A DNA stretch of 64,000 nucleotides, from assembly GCA_009693505.1 (NCBI GenBank), contig SHXD01000007.1:1-64000 (forward strand), given 5' to 3'. Under the pieces are notes generated by a model, which saw only the letters and a program-made list of their open reading frames with translations, was not told where the DNA came from and made no database searches. Of the stretch, positions 19,432 through 30,023 are shown in pieces. The DNA comes from Limnohabitans sp. Its GTDB lineage: Bacteria; Pseudomonadota; Gammaproteobacteria; Burkholderiales; Burkholderiaceae_C. The first letter of the stretch is position 1, and each line of letters begins with the position of its first letter. Position numbers and translations under genes: made by a program.

Positions 19432-20493
19432 TTGAACGCCTCTCAACAGACTGATTCCTTAGGCCGTTTAGAAGACTTGCCGGCAGACTACATTGCCGAC
19501 ATGACCGCCCTGTCGATTGCGCCTTTGTGGCCGCAATTGCGAGGTCTGTTGCCTCGCGGAAAGCCATCGCGAGCCACTCAGCCCTTTGTTTGGCATTACA
19601 AAGATGTGCGCCCGCAGCTCATGCGCGCTGGGGAACTCACCCCTATTGAAAAAGCAGAGCGCCGCGTCTTGGTGTTGTGCAACCCAGGGCACGGCATTGA
19701 AAAATTGGTCGCCACCCCGAACATCTACGTTGGCATGCAATTGATATTGCCAGGCGAGGTCGCCCCCAACCACCGTCACACACCCAGCGCAGTGCGCTTT
19801 GTGGTGGAAGGCGAAGGCGGCTTCACCACCGTGCAAGGTGAGAAATGCCCCATGCACAAAGGCGACTTGATCTTGACACCTGCCGGACTTTGGCATGAAC
19901 ACGGCCATGAGGGCCAAGGCCCTGTGGTGTGGATGGATGCACTCGATTTACCCATGGTCTACGGTATGGAGGCTTCCTACGCCATTGAAGGACCCTCGCA
20001 AAATGCCAGCCCAGATTTGGACGCCTCGCAAACCAAATACCAACGTGCAGGCCTGGTGCCTTTCAGTTCATTGAGCCAATCGGTGCGCGCGCCTTATCCC
20101 CAAATTCGTTACCCCTGGGTGGATGTGCGCAAAGCTTTGTTGGCGCTCGAAAAAGGCACGCCCCAACACGATGCTGTTCAATTGGCTTATGTGAACCCAG
20201 AAACAGGCGCGCCTTGTTTGCCCACTTTGGGTTTCTCTGCACAACTTTTAAGAGATGGCCTCGACTTCAGTCCACGTCGTCGTTCAGCCAGTTCGGTCAT
20301 GCATGTGATTGAAGGCCGCGGCGAATCTGAAATCGATGGCGTGACACTGAAATGGTCGGAAGGCGATACGGTGGCCATTCCCACACACGCTCAAATTAAG
20401 CACCGCGCCAGCAACGCCCAAGCCTATCTTTTCCATGTGGACGATGCGCCTACTCAGCGCGCGTTGGGCTTCTATCAGGAGTTCTCTGCATGA
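19432..20493 (+). CDS. Gentisate 1,2-dioxygenase (cupin)
   Basis: TTG start after AGGAGACC; WPQLRGLLP; PGEVAPNHRHTPSAVRFVVEGEGGFTTVQGEKCPMHKGDLILTPAGLWHEHGH. Confidence 0.88.
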   Translation: MNASQQTDSLGRLEDLPADYIADMTALSIAPLWPQLRGLLPRGKPSRATQPFVWHYKDVRPQLMRAGELTPIEKAERRVLVLCNPGHGIEKLVATPNIYVGMQLILPGEVAPNHRHTPSAVRFVVEGEGGFTTVQGEKCPMHKGDLILTPAGLWHEHGHEGQGPVVWMDALDLPMVYGMEASYAIEGPSQNASPDLDASQTKYQRAGLVPFSSLSQSVRAPYPQIRYPWVDVRKALLALEKGTPQHDAVQLAYVNPETGAPCLPTLGFSAQLLRDGLDFSPRRRSASSVMHVIEGRGESEIDGVTLKWSEGDTVAIPTHAQIKHRASNAQAYLFHVDDAPTQRALGFYQEFSA

Positions 20494-21683
20494 GCAGCAC
20501 GGGCAAAAAGTTCATTGTGGTGGGCGGCGGTATTGGCGGTTTGGCTGCGGCAGTCGCACTCAGTCAACAAGGTGTTCATGTCACTGTTTTAGAACAAGCG
20601 ACTGAGTTGGGTGAAATTGGCGCGGGTGTTCAACTGGGGCCGAATGCCTTTGCTGCGCTTGATTCTTTAGGTGTGGGTGAAAATGCTCGCAAACGGGCTG
20701 TGTTCACCGAACGGCTCATCATGATGGATGCTGTGGATGGCTCTGAGATTGGCAGCTTTCCAGTGGGCCAGGCTTTTCGCGACCGCTTCAAAAACCCTTA
20801 CGCCGTGATTCACCGTGCCGACATCCACACCTCGATGTTGGAAGGCACGCAAGGCTCCAATTTGATTGACGTGGAAACCTCGACCAAGGTTGTGAGCGTG
20901 ACTCAAGACCCCAAAGGCGTGACGGCCGTCGACCAAAACGGCCGCGTCTTCAAAGCCGATGCCTTGATAGCAGCCGACGGCGTTCGCTCTGTGATTCGCG
21001 AAAAAATGTTCAACGATCCACCGCGCATTTCGGGCCACGTGGTGTACCGCGCGGTGGTGCCTGTGGCAGAAATGCCCCTCGATTTGCAAATCAATGCCCC
21101 TGTGGTTTGGGCGGGCCCCGACTGCCACTTGGTGCACTACCCGCTGCGCGATGGTCAGCAATACAACCTGGTAGTGACCTTTCACAGCCGACATGAAGAA
21201 GAGTGGGGCGTGACGCATGGCAGCAAGGAAGAAGTGCTGAGTTACTTCGAGGGCATCTGCCCTCGCGCAAGGCAAATGCTGCACCTTCCCAAAACTTGGC
21301 GGCGCTGGGCCACCGCAGATCGCAACCCACTCGAAAAATGGGGCGATGGCCGCGTGACCATGCTGGGTGATGCAGCGCACGGCATGTTGCAGTACATGGC
21401 GCAAGGCGCTTGCATGGCCATTGAAGACGCTGTCACTTTGGGCGAAGCCATGAAGCATTGCCAAGGCGATGTGGTCAAAGCCTTTCAGCTGTATGAGAAA
21501 AGCCGCATTCCACGTACAGCGAGGGTGGTGCTGTCAGCGCGTGAAATGGGGCGTCTGTATCACGCCAAAGGTGTTGAACGCTTGGTTCGAAACCAACTGT
21601 GGGAAGGCCGCACGCCCGAGCGCTTCTACGATGCCCTTGAGTGGCTGTATGGCTGGCGTGCTGAAAAATCATTGACTCTTTAA
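20490..21683 (+). CDS. FAD-dependent 3-hydroxybenzoate 6-monooxygenase-like
   Basis: GGGIGGLAAAVALSQQGVHVTVLEQA; GDAAHGMLQYMAQGACMAIEDA; overlaps the dioxygenase stop. Confidence 0.85.
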   Translation: MSSTGKKFIVVGGGIGGLAAAVALSQQGVHVTVLEQATELGEIGAGVQLGPNAFAALDSLGVGENARKRAVFTERLIMMDAVDGSEIGSFPVGQAFRDRFKNPYAVIHRADIHTSMLEGTQGSNLIDVETSTKVVSVTQDPKGVTAVDQNGRVFKADALIAADGVRSVIREKMFNDPPRISGHVVYRAVVPVAEMPLDLQINAPVVWAGPDCHLVHYPLRDGQQYNLVVTFHSRHEEEWGVTHGSKEEVLSYFEGICPRARQMLHLPKTWRRWATADRNPLEKWGDGRVTMLGDAAHGMLQYMAQGACMAIEDAVTLGEAMKHCQGDVVKAFQLYEKSRIPRTARVVLSAREMGRLYHAKGVERLVRNQLWEGRTPERFYDALEWLYGWRAEKSLTL

Positions 21684-21756
21684 AGACCGCAGTCCCTTCT
21701 TGGCGCCTGTGAAGACCCTTCTACAATAGGCGCTAATGCGAATCTAGGGAGCCTAA

Positions 21757-22599
21757 GTGTCCGATCAATTGGCGGTGATACCGCAATACCTGATGCCCAA
21801 GCTGGCCATGACCCTCTTGGCGGGCCGCGTGGCCAGCGCTGAGTGGGGCTCATTCACCACCTGGGTCATCAAGCGTTTTGTGAAACGCTACAACGTGAAC
21901 ATGAGCGAAGCGGCCAATGCCGACCCCGCGCATTACAAAAGCTTCAATGAATTTTTCACTCGCCCCTTAAAAGACGGTGCCCGTCCCTTGTCTAAAAGCA
22001 CATGGGTTTGTCCAGTCGACGGCGCCATCAGCCAATGCGGGGCCATTGAACGAAACCAGATCTTTCAAGCCAAAGGCCATCAGTACAGCACCCTTGCTTT
22101 GGTCGGTGGCGATGCGGCACTGGCTGCACAATTTCAAAACGGTCAATTTGCAACGCTTTACTTAAGCCCGCGAGATTACCATCGCATTCACATGCCGATT
22201 GGGGGCAAGTTATTGCGCATGATCCATGTACCAGGTGATTTGTTTTCTGTGAATCCCACCACGGCACGCGGAGTCCCAGGCTTGTTTGCACGCAACGAAC
22301 GGGTGGTGTGCGAATTTGAAACCGAAAAAGGTCCCATGGTTTTGATCTTGGTGGGGGCCACCATCGTGGGCAGCATGGCCACTGTGTGGTACGGTCAGGT
22401 GAATCCGCCGCGGCCTGACTCTGTGCGTGAATGGCGCTACGACACGCAAGATGTGCGTCTGCAAAAAGGCGAAGAGATGGGGCGGTTTTTATTGGGCTCC
22501 ACGGTGGTCATGCTTTTTCCAGAAAACAGCATTCAAATTCCAACGGATTGGACAAGCACTCGCCCACTTCAAATGGGCGAGATGATGAGCAGCAACTGA
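21757..22599 (+). CDS. psd: Phosphatidylserine decarboxylase proenzyme
   Basis: GTG start; FNEFFTRPLKDGARPL; YLSPRDYHRIHMP; LGSTVVMLFP self-cleavage motif. Confidence 0.95.
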   Translation: MSDQLAVIPQYLMPKLAMTLLAGRVASAEWGSFTTWVIKRFVKRYNVNMSEAANADPAHYKSFNEFFTRPLKDGARPLSKSTWVCPVDGAISQCGAIERNQIFQAKGHQYSTLALVGGDAALAAQFQNGQFATLYLSPRDYHRIHMPIGGKLLRMIHVPGDLFSVNPTTARGVPGLFARNERVVCEFETEKGPMVLILVGATIVGSMATVWYGQVNPPRPDSVREWRYDTQDVRLQKGEEMGRFLLGSTVVMLFPENSIQIPTDWTSTRPLQMGEMMSSN

Positions 22600-22654
22600 T
22601 CTGCCACAGAACTAAAACTTCGCAGATCAGCTAGAAATTTGATGGCATGCGCCT

Positions 22655-24523
22655 TCAAATTTCAATCTTAGATCCCAACTCCACCACCGAGTTGTTTGGG
22701 AGTTTCAAGAACTCAGCAGCAGCACTGGCGTTCAAGTGCATTTGAGCAAACAATTTTTCTCGCCATGTGGCCATGCCGCCCCCAATGGTGGGAATCACAA
22801 TGTCGCGTGACAGGAAATAACTGGTGCTCATGGGGTTGAGTTCGGCACCATGGAATTTGAGTTGCTCTAACGCCTTGGGCAAATTGGGATCATTTTTGAA
22901 ACCGTAGTTGACAATCACTTGCCAGCAATCATGGCCCAAGGGCTCAATTTCCAAACGCTTGTTTATGCCAATCCAAGGCACTTCTTGGTTGCGCACCGTG
23001 ACGAACAAATTTTGACGGTGCAACACTTTGTTGTGCTTCAAGTTGTGAAGCAACGCGTTGGGCACATTGCCAGGCTCTGCGGTTAAGAACACTGCAGTGC
23101 CTTCTACACGGGCTGGCGGCGCCACAAGAACAGCCTCTAAAAAATCCACCAAGCTGAATGATTCGGCTTTGATCGAATCGTTGAGCAAGCGCCGTCCATC
23201 GCTCCAAGTGATCATGAGCAAGAAAATACCAACCCCAATGACCAAGGGGAACCAGCCACCCTCCAAAAATTTAAGCAAGTTGGAAGCCCAGAAAGCAAAG
23301 TCCACCATAAAGAAAAATCCTGTCGCGCCAATGCAAAGTGAAAGCGGCAATTTCCAGTGGTAACGGATCACAAAGAAAGTCAGGATGGTTGTGATCAACA
23401 TATCGGTGCACACCGCAATGCCATAGGCGGCTGCCAAATTGCTTGATGATTTGAACAAAGCCACGGCCAACACAATCAAGATGAACAAGCCCCAGTTCAC
23501 GAAGGGCATGTAGATTTGACCCAAATCTTTCACACTGGTGTGAAGCACTTGCAAGCGGGGCAAATACCCCAACTGAATCACTTGCTTGGTCACGCTGAAC
23601 GCGCCAGTAATCAAAGCTTGGGAAGCAATCACTGTGGCCATGGTGGCCAAGCACACCAAGGGGATCAGCGCCCAATCGGGGGCCATCATATAAAAAGGAT
23701 TTTTGACAGCTTCGGGGTTGGACAACAGCAAAGCGCCTTGACCAAAATAATTCAAAGTCAATGCGGGCATGACGGTGGTGAACCAGGCCAGTCGGATGGG
23801 CTTCTTACCGAAGTGACCCATGTCAGCATAGAGCGCCTCGCCGCCAGTGACACACAAGACCACTGCACCCAAAATGATGAAGGTGGTGCCAGGGTTCTCC
23901 CACATGAACATCACTGCATAGTGGGGGCTGATGGCCCACAAAATTTCAGGCAGAGTGGCAATGTGATAAGCCCCCAAAACTGCAATAACTGCAAACCAAA
24001 CCAGCGTAATGGGCCCAAAGAATTTGCCAATGCCTGCGGTGCCTCTTTTTTGTAGGGCAAACAAGCAAAACAAAATGACCAAAGTGAGTGGTATCACCGC
24101 CTTTTTAAAGGCGGGAGAAACAATCTCCAAACCTTCCACAGCGGAGAGCACCGAAATGGCCGGCGTGATGACACCATCGCCATAAAACAAACACGTGCCA
24201 AAAATGCCGACCATCAGCAATACTTTGCGCAAACGGGGTTTGTCTTTAACGGACTGAGAGGCCAATGCCAACATGGCGACCAAACCACCCTCGCCGTGGT
24301 TGTCAGCCCTGAGGACAAGGGTCACATACTTAACCGAAACAATGGTGGTAAGTGTCCAAAAGAAAATGGACAAAATGCCATAAACGTTTTGTGGTGTGAA
24401 GTCCACATGGCCAGAACGAAAGACCTCTTTCATGGCATACAAAACACTGGTTCCGATGTCGCCGTAGACCACGCCGATAGCACCGACGGTCAGGGCCGTT
24501 AAAGAGGTTTTGCTTGAAGACAC
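22655..24523 (-). CDS. kup: Low-affinity potassium transporter Kup (start uncertain: GTG 24523, ATG 24541 or TTG 24562)
   Basis: [44 protein letters not shown]. Confidence 0.95.
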   Translation of the reverse strand: MSSSKTSLTALTVGAIGVVYGDIGTSVLYAMKEVFRSGHVDFTPQNVYGILSIFFWTLTTIVSVKYVTLVLRADNHGEGGLVAMLALASQSVKDKPRLRKVLLMVGIFGTCLFYGDGVITPAISVLSAVEGLEIVSPAFKKAVIPLTLVILFCLFALQKRGTAGIGKFFGPITLVWFAVIAVLGAYHIATLPEILWAISPHYAVMFMWENPGTTFIILGAVVLCVTGGEALYADMGHFGKKPIRLAWFTTVMPALTLNYFGQGALLLSNPEAVKNPFYMMAPDWALIPLVCLATMATVIASQALITGAFSVTKQVIQLGYLPRLQVLHTSVKDLGQIYMPFVNWGLFILIVLAVALFKSSSNLAAAYGIAVCTDMLITTILTFFVIRYHWKLPLSLCIGATGFFFMVDFAFWASNLLKFLEGGWFPLVIGVGIFLLMITWSDGRRLLNDSIKAESFSLVDFLEAVLVAPPARVEGTAVFLTAEPGNVPNALLHNLKHNKVLHRQNLFVTVRNQEVPWIGINKRLEIEPLGHDCWQVIVNYGFKNDPNLPKALEQLKFHGAELNPMSTSYFLSRDIVIPTIGGGMATWREKLFAQMHLNASAAAEFLKLPNNSVVELGSKIEI

Positions 24524-24530
24524 AAAAAAT

Positions 24531-24554
24531 AAGCCCAGCATCGAGGCTGGGCTT
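24531..24554 (-). terminator. Terminator-like hairpin overlapping the kup start region
   Basis: AAGCCCAGC-atcgag-GCTGGGCTT; the minus strand has ATTTTTTG right after the stem. Confidence 0.75.
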
Positions 24555-24676
24555 TTGTTCAAAATGACCGCAATTTTGCGCCTCTTTTCAAATCTTTGCC
24601 ATGGGGGCTGGCATCAAAAAGACAGTGCTGTCTCGAAATGTTGCACCGCAACAACTTGCGCCAAGTTTCGAATACT

Positions 24677-25972
24677 TTAGTCGTAAACCTCGGCTTCAGG
24701 GTCGGTCGACTCCAGCTCATAACTGGCCGCCAGCATGGCCAAACGGCCAATCACGCCATACATGTAAAAGCGGTTGGGCAGGCTGGCACCAGGCTTCATG
24801 CCCGGCTGGGGAAGGTGGGGGGCTTCGGCAAAAGCCAAGGGTACAAAACTAGCGCCTGGCGCATTCAAGTTTTCGTCGACACCGCGCTCTGCGTGAACTC
24901 GGTAGAACCCGCCCACCACATAACGGTCCATCATGTAAACCACGGGTTCGGCTACCGCATCGTTCATGCGCTCATTGGTCAGTACGCCCTCTTGAATGAT
25001 GACGTCGCTGACCACTTGGCCGTCTTTGATCACGCTCATTTTGTTGCGTGTTTTGCGGTTCAGCTGATCGAGGTCGGAGACATCGCGCACCGTCATGATG
25101 CCCATGCCGTAGGTGCCGTTGTCGGCTTTGACCACCACAAACGGCTTTTCGTTGATGCCGTACTCTTTGTACTTGCGCTTGATTTTGGTCAAGAGCGAAT
25201 CGACGTTGCTGCGCAGAGCTTCAATACCCAGGCCTTCTGCAAAATTGACATCACCGCATTGGCTGAACATGGGGTTGATGAGCCAGGGGTCAATGCCCAA
25301 CAACTTGCCAAAGCGTTTGGCCACTTCTTCATAGCTCTGAAAATGCACGGTTTTGCGACGGACACTCCAACCTGCGTGCAATGGCGGCAACAAGTGCTGC
25401 TCATGCAACTCTTCCAAAATACCGGGCGCGCCAGGCGACAAATCGTTGTTCAGCAAAATGGTGCAGGGGTCAAAGTCTTTCAAACCCAGGCGGTGCTTGG
25501 TGCGAATGACAGGCTCTAAGGTGACTTGCTCGCCACCGGGTAATTCAATGAGTGTGGCTTCTTTGATTTCTGGATTGATGGAGCCAATGCGCACATTGAG
25601 CCCCGCCATGTGAAAGATGCGCTGCAACTGAACCACATTGCTCAAATAAAACGTGTTGCGTGTGTGATTCTCTGGAATGATAAGCAAGTTCTTGGCTTCG
25701 GGGCAAATTTTTTCAATGGCAGCTTGTGCGGCTTGCACAGCCAAAGGCAACATCTCTGTGGACAAATTGTTCCAACCACCGGGAAACAAATTGGTGTCGA
25801 CAGGGGCCAACTTGAAACCCGCATTGCGAATGTCCACCGAGGTGTAAATGGGCGGCGTGTGCTCCATCCACTCCAGTCTGAACCAGCGCTCAATGGCGGG
25901 CATGGAATCAAGAACCCGTTGTTCAAGTTCGTTGATGGGGCCATTCAAGGCCGTGACTAAATGCGGAACCAT
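24677..25972 (-). CDS. gshA: Glutamate-cysteine ligase
   Basis: YTSVDIRNAGFKLAPVDTNLFPGGWNNL; VVKADNGTYGMGIMTV; likely start MVPHLVTALNG. Confidence 0.88.
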   Translation of the reverse strand: MVPHLVTALNGPINELEQRVLDSMPAIERWFRLEWMEHTPPIYTSVDIRNAGFKLAPVDTNLFPGGWNNLSTEMLPLAVQAAQAAIEKICPEAKNLLIIPENHTRNTFYLSNVVQLQRIFHMAGLNVRIGSINPEIKEATLIELPGGEQVTLEPVIRTKHRLGLKDFDPCTILLNNDLSPGAPGILEELHEQHLLPPLHAGWSVRRKTVHFQSYEEVAKRFGKLLGIDPWLINPMFSQCGDVNFAEGLGIEALRSNVDSLLTKIKRKYKEYGINEKPFVVVKADNGTYGMGIMTVRDVSDLDQLNRKTRNKMSVIKDGQVVSDVIIQEGVLTNERMNDAVAEPVVYMMDRYVVGGFYRVHAERGVDENLNAPGASFVPLAFAEAPHLPQPGMKPGASLPNRFYMYGVIGRLAMLAASYELESTDPEAEVYD

Positions 25973-25988
25973 AGAGGCCTTTTTACTG

Positions 25989-27278
25989 TTAATTTCTAAC
26001 TTCACCGTCACCCAGTACCACGTACTTAAGCGAAGTGAGTCCTTCAATACCGACCGGCCCACGGGCATGAAACTTATCGGTAGAGATGCCAATTTCTGCA
26101 CCTAAACCAAATTCAAAACCATCCGCAAAACGGGTGCTGGCATTGACCAGCACGCTGGCTGAATCGACTTCGCGCAAGAAGCGTTGTGCATGCATGTGGT
26201 TGCGCGTGAGGATGGCATCGGTGTGATGGCTTGAATAATGGTTGATGTGGGCAATGGCTTGGTCCAAGCCCTCCACCACTTTGATGCTGATGATGGGTGC
26301 CAAATATTCTTCAAACCAATCTTGCTCGGTGGCGTCGAACAACTTGGCACCAGTGACTTGCGACAAAATCACTTTGGCCTTGGGGCAGCAACGCATTTCA
26401 ACGCCTTTTTCTGCATAGACCTTGCCAATGAGTGGCAAAAATTCTGCGGCCACGCCCTGCGCCACCAGCAAGCCTTCGCTGGCATTGCAAGGGCTGTATT
26501 TTTGAGTTTTTGCGTTGTCGGCCACTTTCACGGCCATGGCCACATCGCATGGGTCGTCAACATAGGTGTGACAATTGCCATCGAGGTGTTTGATGACGGG
26601 CACTTTGGCTTCGCGGCTGATGCGCTCAATAAGGCCCTTGCCGCCACGGGGAATGATGACATCGACATACTCTGGCATGGCAATGAGTTGACCCACCGCC
26701 TCGCGGTCGGTGGTTTGCACCAACTGCACCGCATGGACCGGCAAACCAGATTCTTGCAAGGCTTGCTGAACCAAGAGCGCCAAGGCTTTGTTGGAATCGA
26801 TGGCTTCGGAACCGCCTCGCAATATGCAGGCATTGCCACTTTTGATCGACAAGCCGGCCGCTTCAATGGTGACATTGGGACGGCTTTCGAAAATCATGCC
26901 AAACACCCCCAGAGGGACGCGCATTTGCCCCACGCGAATGCCGCTGGGCTGTTGTTTCATGCCCAAAATTTCACCAATGACATCGGGCATGGCGGCCAAT
27001 TGTTCACAGCCTTCCGCGCAGGTGGCCAGTATTTGGGGCGTGAGGCGCAAGCGGTCGACCATGGGCGCGGCCAAACCCGCCGCCTGGGCACGCGCCAAGT
27101 CTTTGGCGTTGTCAATTTGGAGTGCTTCTGTGTTTTCGCGCAGCAAAGCAGCCAGGCGTTTCAAAGCGCTGTTTTTGGTGGCAGTCGATGCCTTGGCCAT
27201 GGCGGCTGAGGCCACTTTGGCCTGCTGCCCCAAAATTTGCATCGGGGTCTGCAAAGTTGTTTGCGAATTTGCGTTCAT
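25989..27278 (-). CDS. proA: Glutamate-5-semialdehyde dehydrogenase (gamma-glutamyl phosphate reductase)
   Basis: [66 protein letters not shown]. Confidence 0.97.
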   Translation of the reverse strand: MNANSQTTLQTPMQILGQQAKVASAAMAKASTATKNSALKRLAALLRENTEALQIDNAKDLARAQAAGLAAPMVDRLRLTPQILATCAEGCEQLAAMPDVIGEILGMKQQPSGIRVGQMRVPLGVFGMIFESRPNVTIEAAGLSIKSGNACILRGGSEAIDSNKALALLVQQALQESGLPVHAVQLVQTTDREAVGQLIAMPEYVDVIIPRGGKGLIERISREAKVPVIKHLDGNCHTYVDDPCDVAMAVKVADNAKTQKYSPCNASEGLLVAQGVAAEFLPLIGKVYAEKGVEMRCCPKAKVILSQVTGAKLFDATEQDWFEEYLAPIISIKVVEGLDQAIAHINHYSSHHTDAILTRNHMHAQRFLREVDSASVLVNASTRFADGFEFGLGAEIGISTDKFHARGPVGIEGLTSLKYVVLGDGEVRN

Positions 27279-27302
27279 GCGCCTATTTTCGCACTCTTAG
27301 GC

Positions 27303-28211
27303 TCAAACGGGGAATTGACCTTCCCATTTCTCTACTTCAGGCAGTCCCAAACAGTCGTTGTACTCTTTAGAGCTGAGCTGTCTGTTCTTGGCAGCCAGTG
27401 TATGGCCGTCATTTTGCAAATGCTGAAGCGCCTCGCGCATGGCAAAACCGACCGCGTTGCGCAACAAGGCCGGATAAATAGCCAGCGCCACGCCGTGCAG
27501 GTGCAACATCGATGCAGGCAGGCCCAACAAAGGCCCGCCTGCATCGATGTTCACGGTACAAGGAATAGTCAGCGACTCGGCAATGCGCTTGAGGTCATCT
27601 AGCAAACCGTCATGCGCTTTCAACTCCACAAAAACAGCGTCTGCTCCGGCCTTTTGAAAAGCCTGTGCGCGTTGAATACCGGCGGCCAAACCCTCGGCAC
27701 CCACACTGTCTGTTCTGGCAATGATCATGAGCTGATCGTCTTTGCGCGCTGCCACGGCCGCTTCAATTTTGGCCACTGCTTCTCGAAAGGGCAACACACT
27801 TCGATCACCGGGCAGTTGGGCGCAGCGCTTGGGCGAGACTTGGTCTTCCATGTGAATGGCGGCCACGCCTGCCGCTTCAAACTCTTCAATGGTGCGCCGC
27901 ACACCCACCACATTGCCATAGCCCGTATCGGCATCGCAAATGAGGGGCAGGCTGACACAGGAAGCCACACGCCTGGCGTGACCCGACATGAGGGACAAAT
28001 CAATGAGACCCACATCAGGCCGTCCCAACAAGGACGCTGACACACCATTGCCCGTCATGTAAACGGCTTCGAAGCCCTGCTGCTGCACCATGCGCGCGCC
28101 ATAACCATCGAAAACGCCAGGCGCAATCAATGCGGTGCCGCCTTGTTGGGCGGCTTTTAAACGAGCACGCAGTAAGGTGCGCAGTTGCATGGGAGTTGGC
28201 ATGGCAATCAT
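27303..28211 (-). CDS. Isocitrate lyase/PEP mutase superfamily lyase
   Basis: DADTGYGNVVGVRRTIEEFEAAGVAAIHMEDQVSPKRCAQLPG; likely start MIAMPTPMQ. Confidence 0.9.
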   Translation of the reverse strand: MIAMPTPMQLRTLLRARLKAAQQGGTALIAPGVFDGYGARMVQQQGFEAVYMTGNGVSASLLGRPDVGLIDLSLMSGHARRVASCVSLPLICDADTGYGNVVGVRRTIEEFEAAGVAAIHMEDQVSPKRCAQLPGDRSVLPFREAVAKIEAAVAARKDDQLMIIARTDSVGAEGLAAGIQRAQAFQKAGADAVFVELKAHDGLLDDLKRIAESLTIPCTVNIDAGGPLLGLPASMLHLHGVALAIYPALLRNAVGFAMREALQHLQNDGHTLAAKNRQLSSKEYNDCLGLPEVEKWEGQFPV

Positions 28212-28717
28212 GCTGTGATTTTCCAGTCGGGGTATTTTTTGAGAAAGGGAATGAGGCCGCCTTCGCGCAAAATTGCCCGAATGGCATCCGGCACGGCACC
28301 CAAGGGGCGCGTTAACTGGCGCGAGGCAACACACACTTTTTGGCCTGCGATGTCGACTTCAATGCTGTCACCTTCTTCGATGCCCGAGACATCGCACTCC
28401 ACCACGGGTAAGCCATTGTTGATGGCATTGCGAAAAAACTGCCTGCCAAATGACGGGGCCACAATGGCTGCCACGCCCATGCGCCGCAAAATGTGCACCG
28501 CCTGTTCGCGGGAGGAGTTAATGCCAAAGTGTTTGCCCGCCACAATGATGCCGCCTTCTGAAAATCTTGCAGCAAACCCTGGCGCTATCGCTTCAAAGGC
28601 TTGGGCTGCAATGAAGGCTTCGTCTTTGCCGGGCAAGTATTTACCAGAGCAATTTAAATCGGTATTGACGTCGTCGCCCAACACGTAAACGCGCCCTTGA
28701 ATGGCTTGATCATGCAT
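28208..28717 (-). CDS. LeuD-like aconitase-family small subunit
   Basis: GRVYVLGDDVNTDLNCSGKYL; GKHFGINSSREQAVHILRRMGVAAIVAPSFGRQFFRNAINNGLPVV. Confidence 0.9.
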   Translation of the reverse strand: MHDQAIQGRVYVLGDDVNTDLNCSGKYLPGKDEAFIAAQAFEAIAPGFAARFSEGGIIVAGKHFGINSSREQAVHILRRMGVAAIVAPSFGRQFFRNAINNGLPVVECDVSGIEEGDSIEVDIAGQKVCVASRQLTRPLGAVPDAIRAILREGGLIPFLKKYPDWKITA

Positions 28718-29996
28718 GCGAGGCCTCCCATTGACCGCCGGCCACGGTGCGAGGGTCAGTGATGAAACCGGTCAATGCCGAAGCTGCTACTGTGGCAGCA
28801 GAACCCAACCAAATGTCGGCATCGTGATTGCCCAAGCGACCCTGGAAATTTCGATTGGCACTTGAAATGACCACTTCACGATCGCCTGGAATGAGGTGAT
28901 TGGTAATGCCCACACAAGTGCCGCAGCCTGCCGCCTCAACAGAAGCGCCTGCTTCGGTGAGGGCCTCTATCAAACCTTCGCGTGCCGCCGCCAAATAAAT
29001 TTGGCGCGAGGCCGGTGTGATGATCATGCGAACGCCTTTGGCAACGCGCTTGCCCTTGAGCACTGCTGCGGCTTGGCGAATGTCGTCCAAGCGGCCATTG
29101 GTGCAAGTGCCAATAAGGGCGAAGTTGATTTTCTGACCGATCACTTCATGGGCCGACACAATGTCGTCCACGGCATGTTTGCGTGCCACTTGAGGTGCCA
29201 ACTGCGAGGTGTCAATTTCAAATCGATCTGCGTAATGCGCATCAGCATCTGCACTCAAAGGTGCAGGTGTTTGGGCGCCGTGCGCTTTTAACCAAGCCAA
29301 AGTTTTTTCATCGGCTTCAAGCAAGGCCGCCTTGGCGCCCAACTCAGCAGCGTGATTGCACAGCGTCATGCGATCGTCTATTTCCATGGCCTCTACCGCA
29401 GAGCCCACATATTCAATAGCGCGGTAATTCAAGCCTTCTGCGCCAAACTTGCCCAGCATGTGCAAGGTCACATCCTTGGCCCACACGCCAGCTTGCAAAC
29501 GGCCCTTCAGCACGACACGCACCGATTCAGGTACGCGCAGCCATACTTTGCCCGTGGCCATGACGGCGCTCACGTCGGTGCCTTCAATGCCCGTACCAAA
29601 CGCGTTGAAAGCGCCATAGGTCACCGAGTGGGTGTCGGTGCCGACAATCAAATCGCCACAGGTGAGGTGGCCGCCTTCCGGCAAGACTTGATGGCAAATG
29701 CCATCGCCGATGTCGTACAAAACACTGCCGTGCTCGTCGGCAAATTTGCGCATGGCGGTGTGCCCTTGCGCTGCCTCAAGGGTGGGCGGAGGTGAAAAGT
29801 GATCCAACACCCAAGCCGTTTTGTGGGCAAAGGGCAAAGACTTGGCGCCCATTTTTTCCACCATGCGAATGGTGTTGGGCGCGCGAGCATCGTGCACCAT
29901 GGCAAAGGTCACGCCTGCCACCACCAAGTCACCTGCGCGCACTTGCGGCAGGCCTGCATGCCGCGCCAATAATTTTTCTGCGAGGGTTGAACCCAT
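28710..29996 (-). CDS. LeuC-like aconitase-family large subunit
   Basis: MGSTLAEKLLARHAG; VGTDTHSVTYGAFNAFGTGIEGTDVSAVMATGKVWLRVPE; GTCTNGRLDDIR; GCGTCVGI. Confidence 0.92.
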   Translation of the reverse strand: MGSTLAEKLLARHAGLPQVRAGDLVVAGVTFAMVHDARAPNTIRMVEKMGAKSLPFAHKTAWVLDHFSPPPTLEAAQGHTAMRKFADEHGSVLYDIGDGICHQVLPEGGHLTCGDLIVGTDTHSVTYGAFNAFGTGIEGTDVSAVMATGKVWLRVPESVRVVLKGRLQAGVWAKDVTLHMLGKFGAEGLNYRAIEYVGSAVEAMEIDDRMTLCNHAAELGAKAALLEADEKTLAWLKAHGAQTPAPLSADADAHYADRFEIDTSQLAPQVARKHAVDDIVSAHEVIGQKINFALIGTCTNGRLDDIRQAAAVLKGKRVAKGVRMIITPASRQIYLAAAREGLIEALTEAGASVEAAGCGTCVGITNHLIPGDREVVISSANRNFQGRLGNHDADIWLGSAATVAASALTGFITDPRTVAGGQWEASHA

Positions 29997-30023
29997 GAAC
30001 GTCCCTTGTTGGTATTTGAGCGA

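Noticed and set aside
21699-21734. GCGCCT...AGGCGC inverted repeat around the psd promoter
   Set aside because: Only 6 bp arms around a plausible TTGGCG-N16-TACAAT promoter; likely chance.
24596-25519. 307-aa plus-strand ORF
   Set aside because: Antisense to gshA; starts in the intergenic region but has no SD or recognisable domain.
26238-27209. 323-aa plus-strand ORF
   Set aside because: Antisense to proA; shadow frame.
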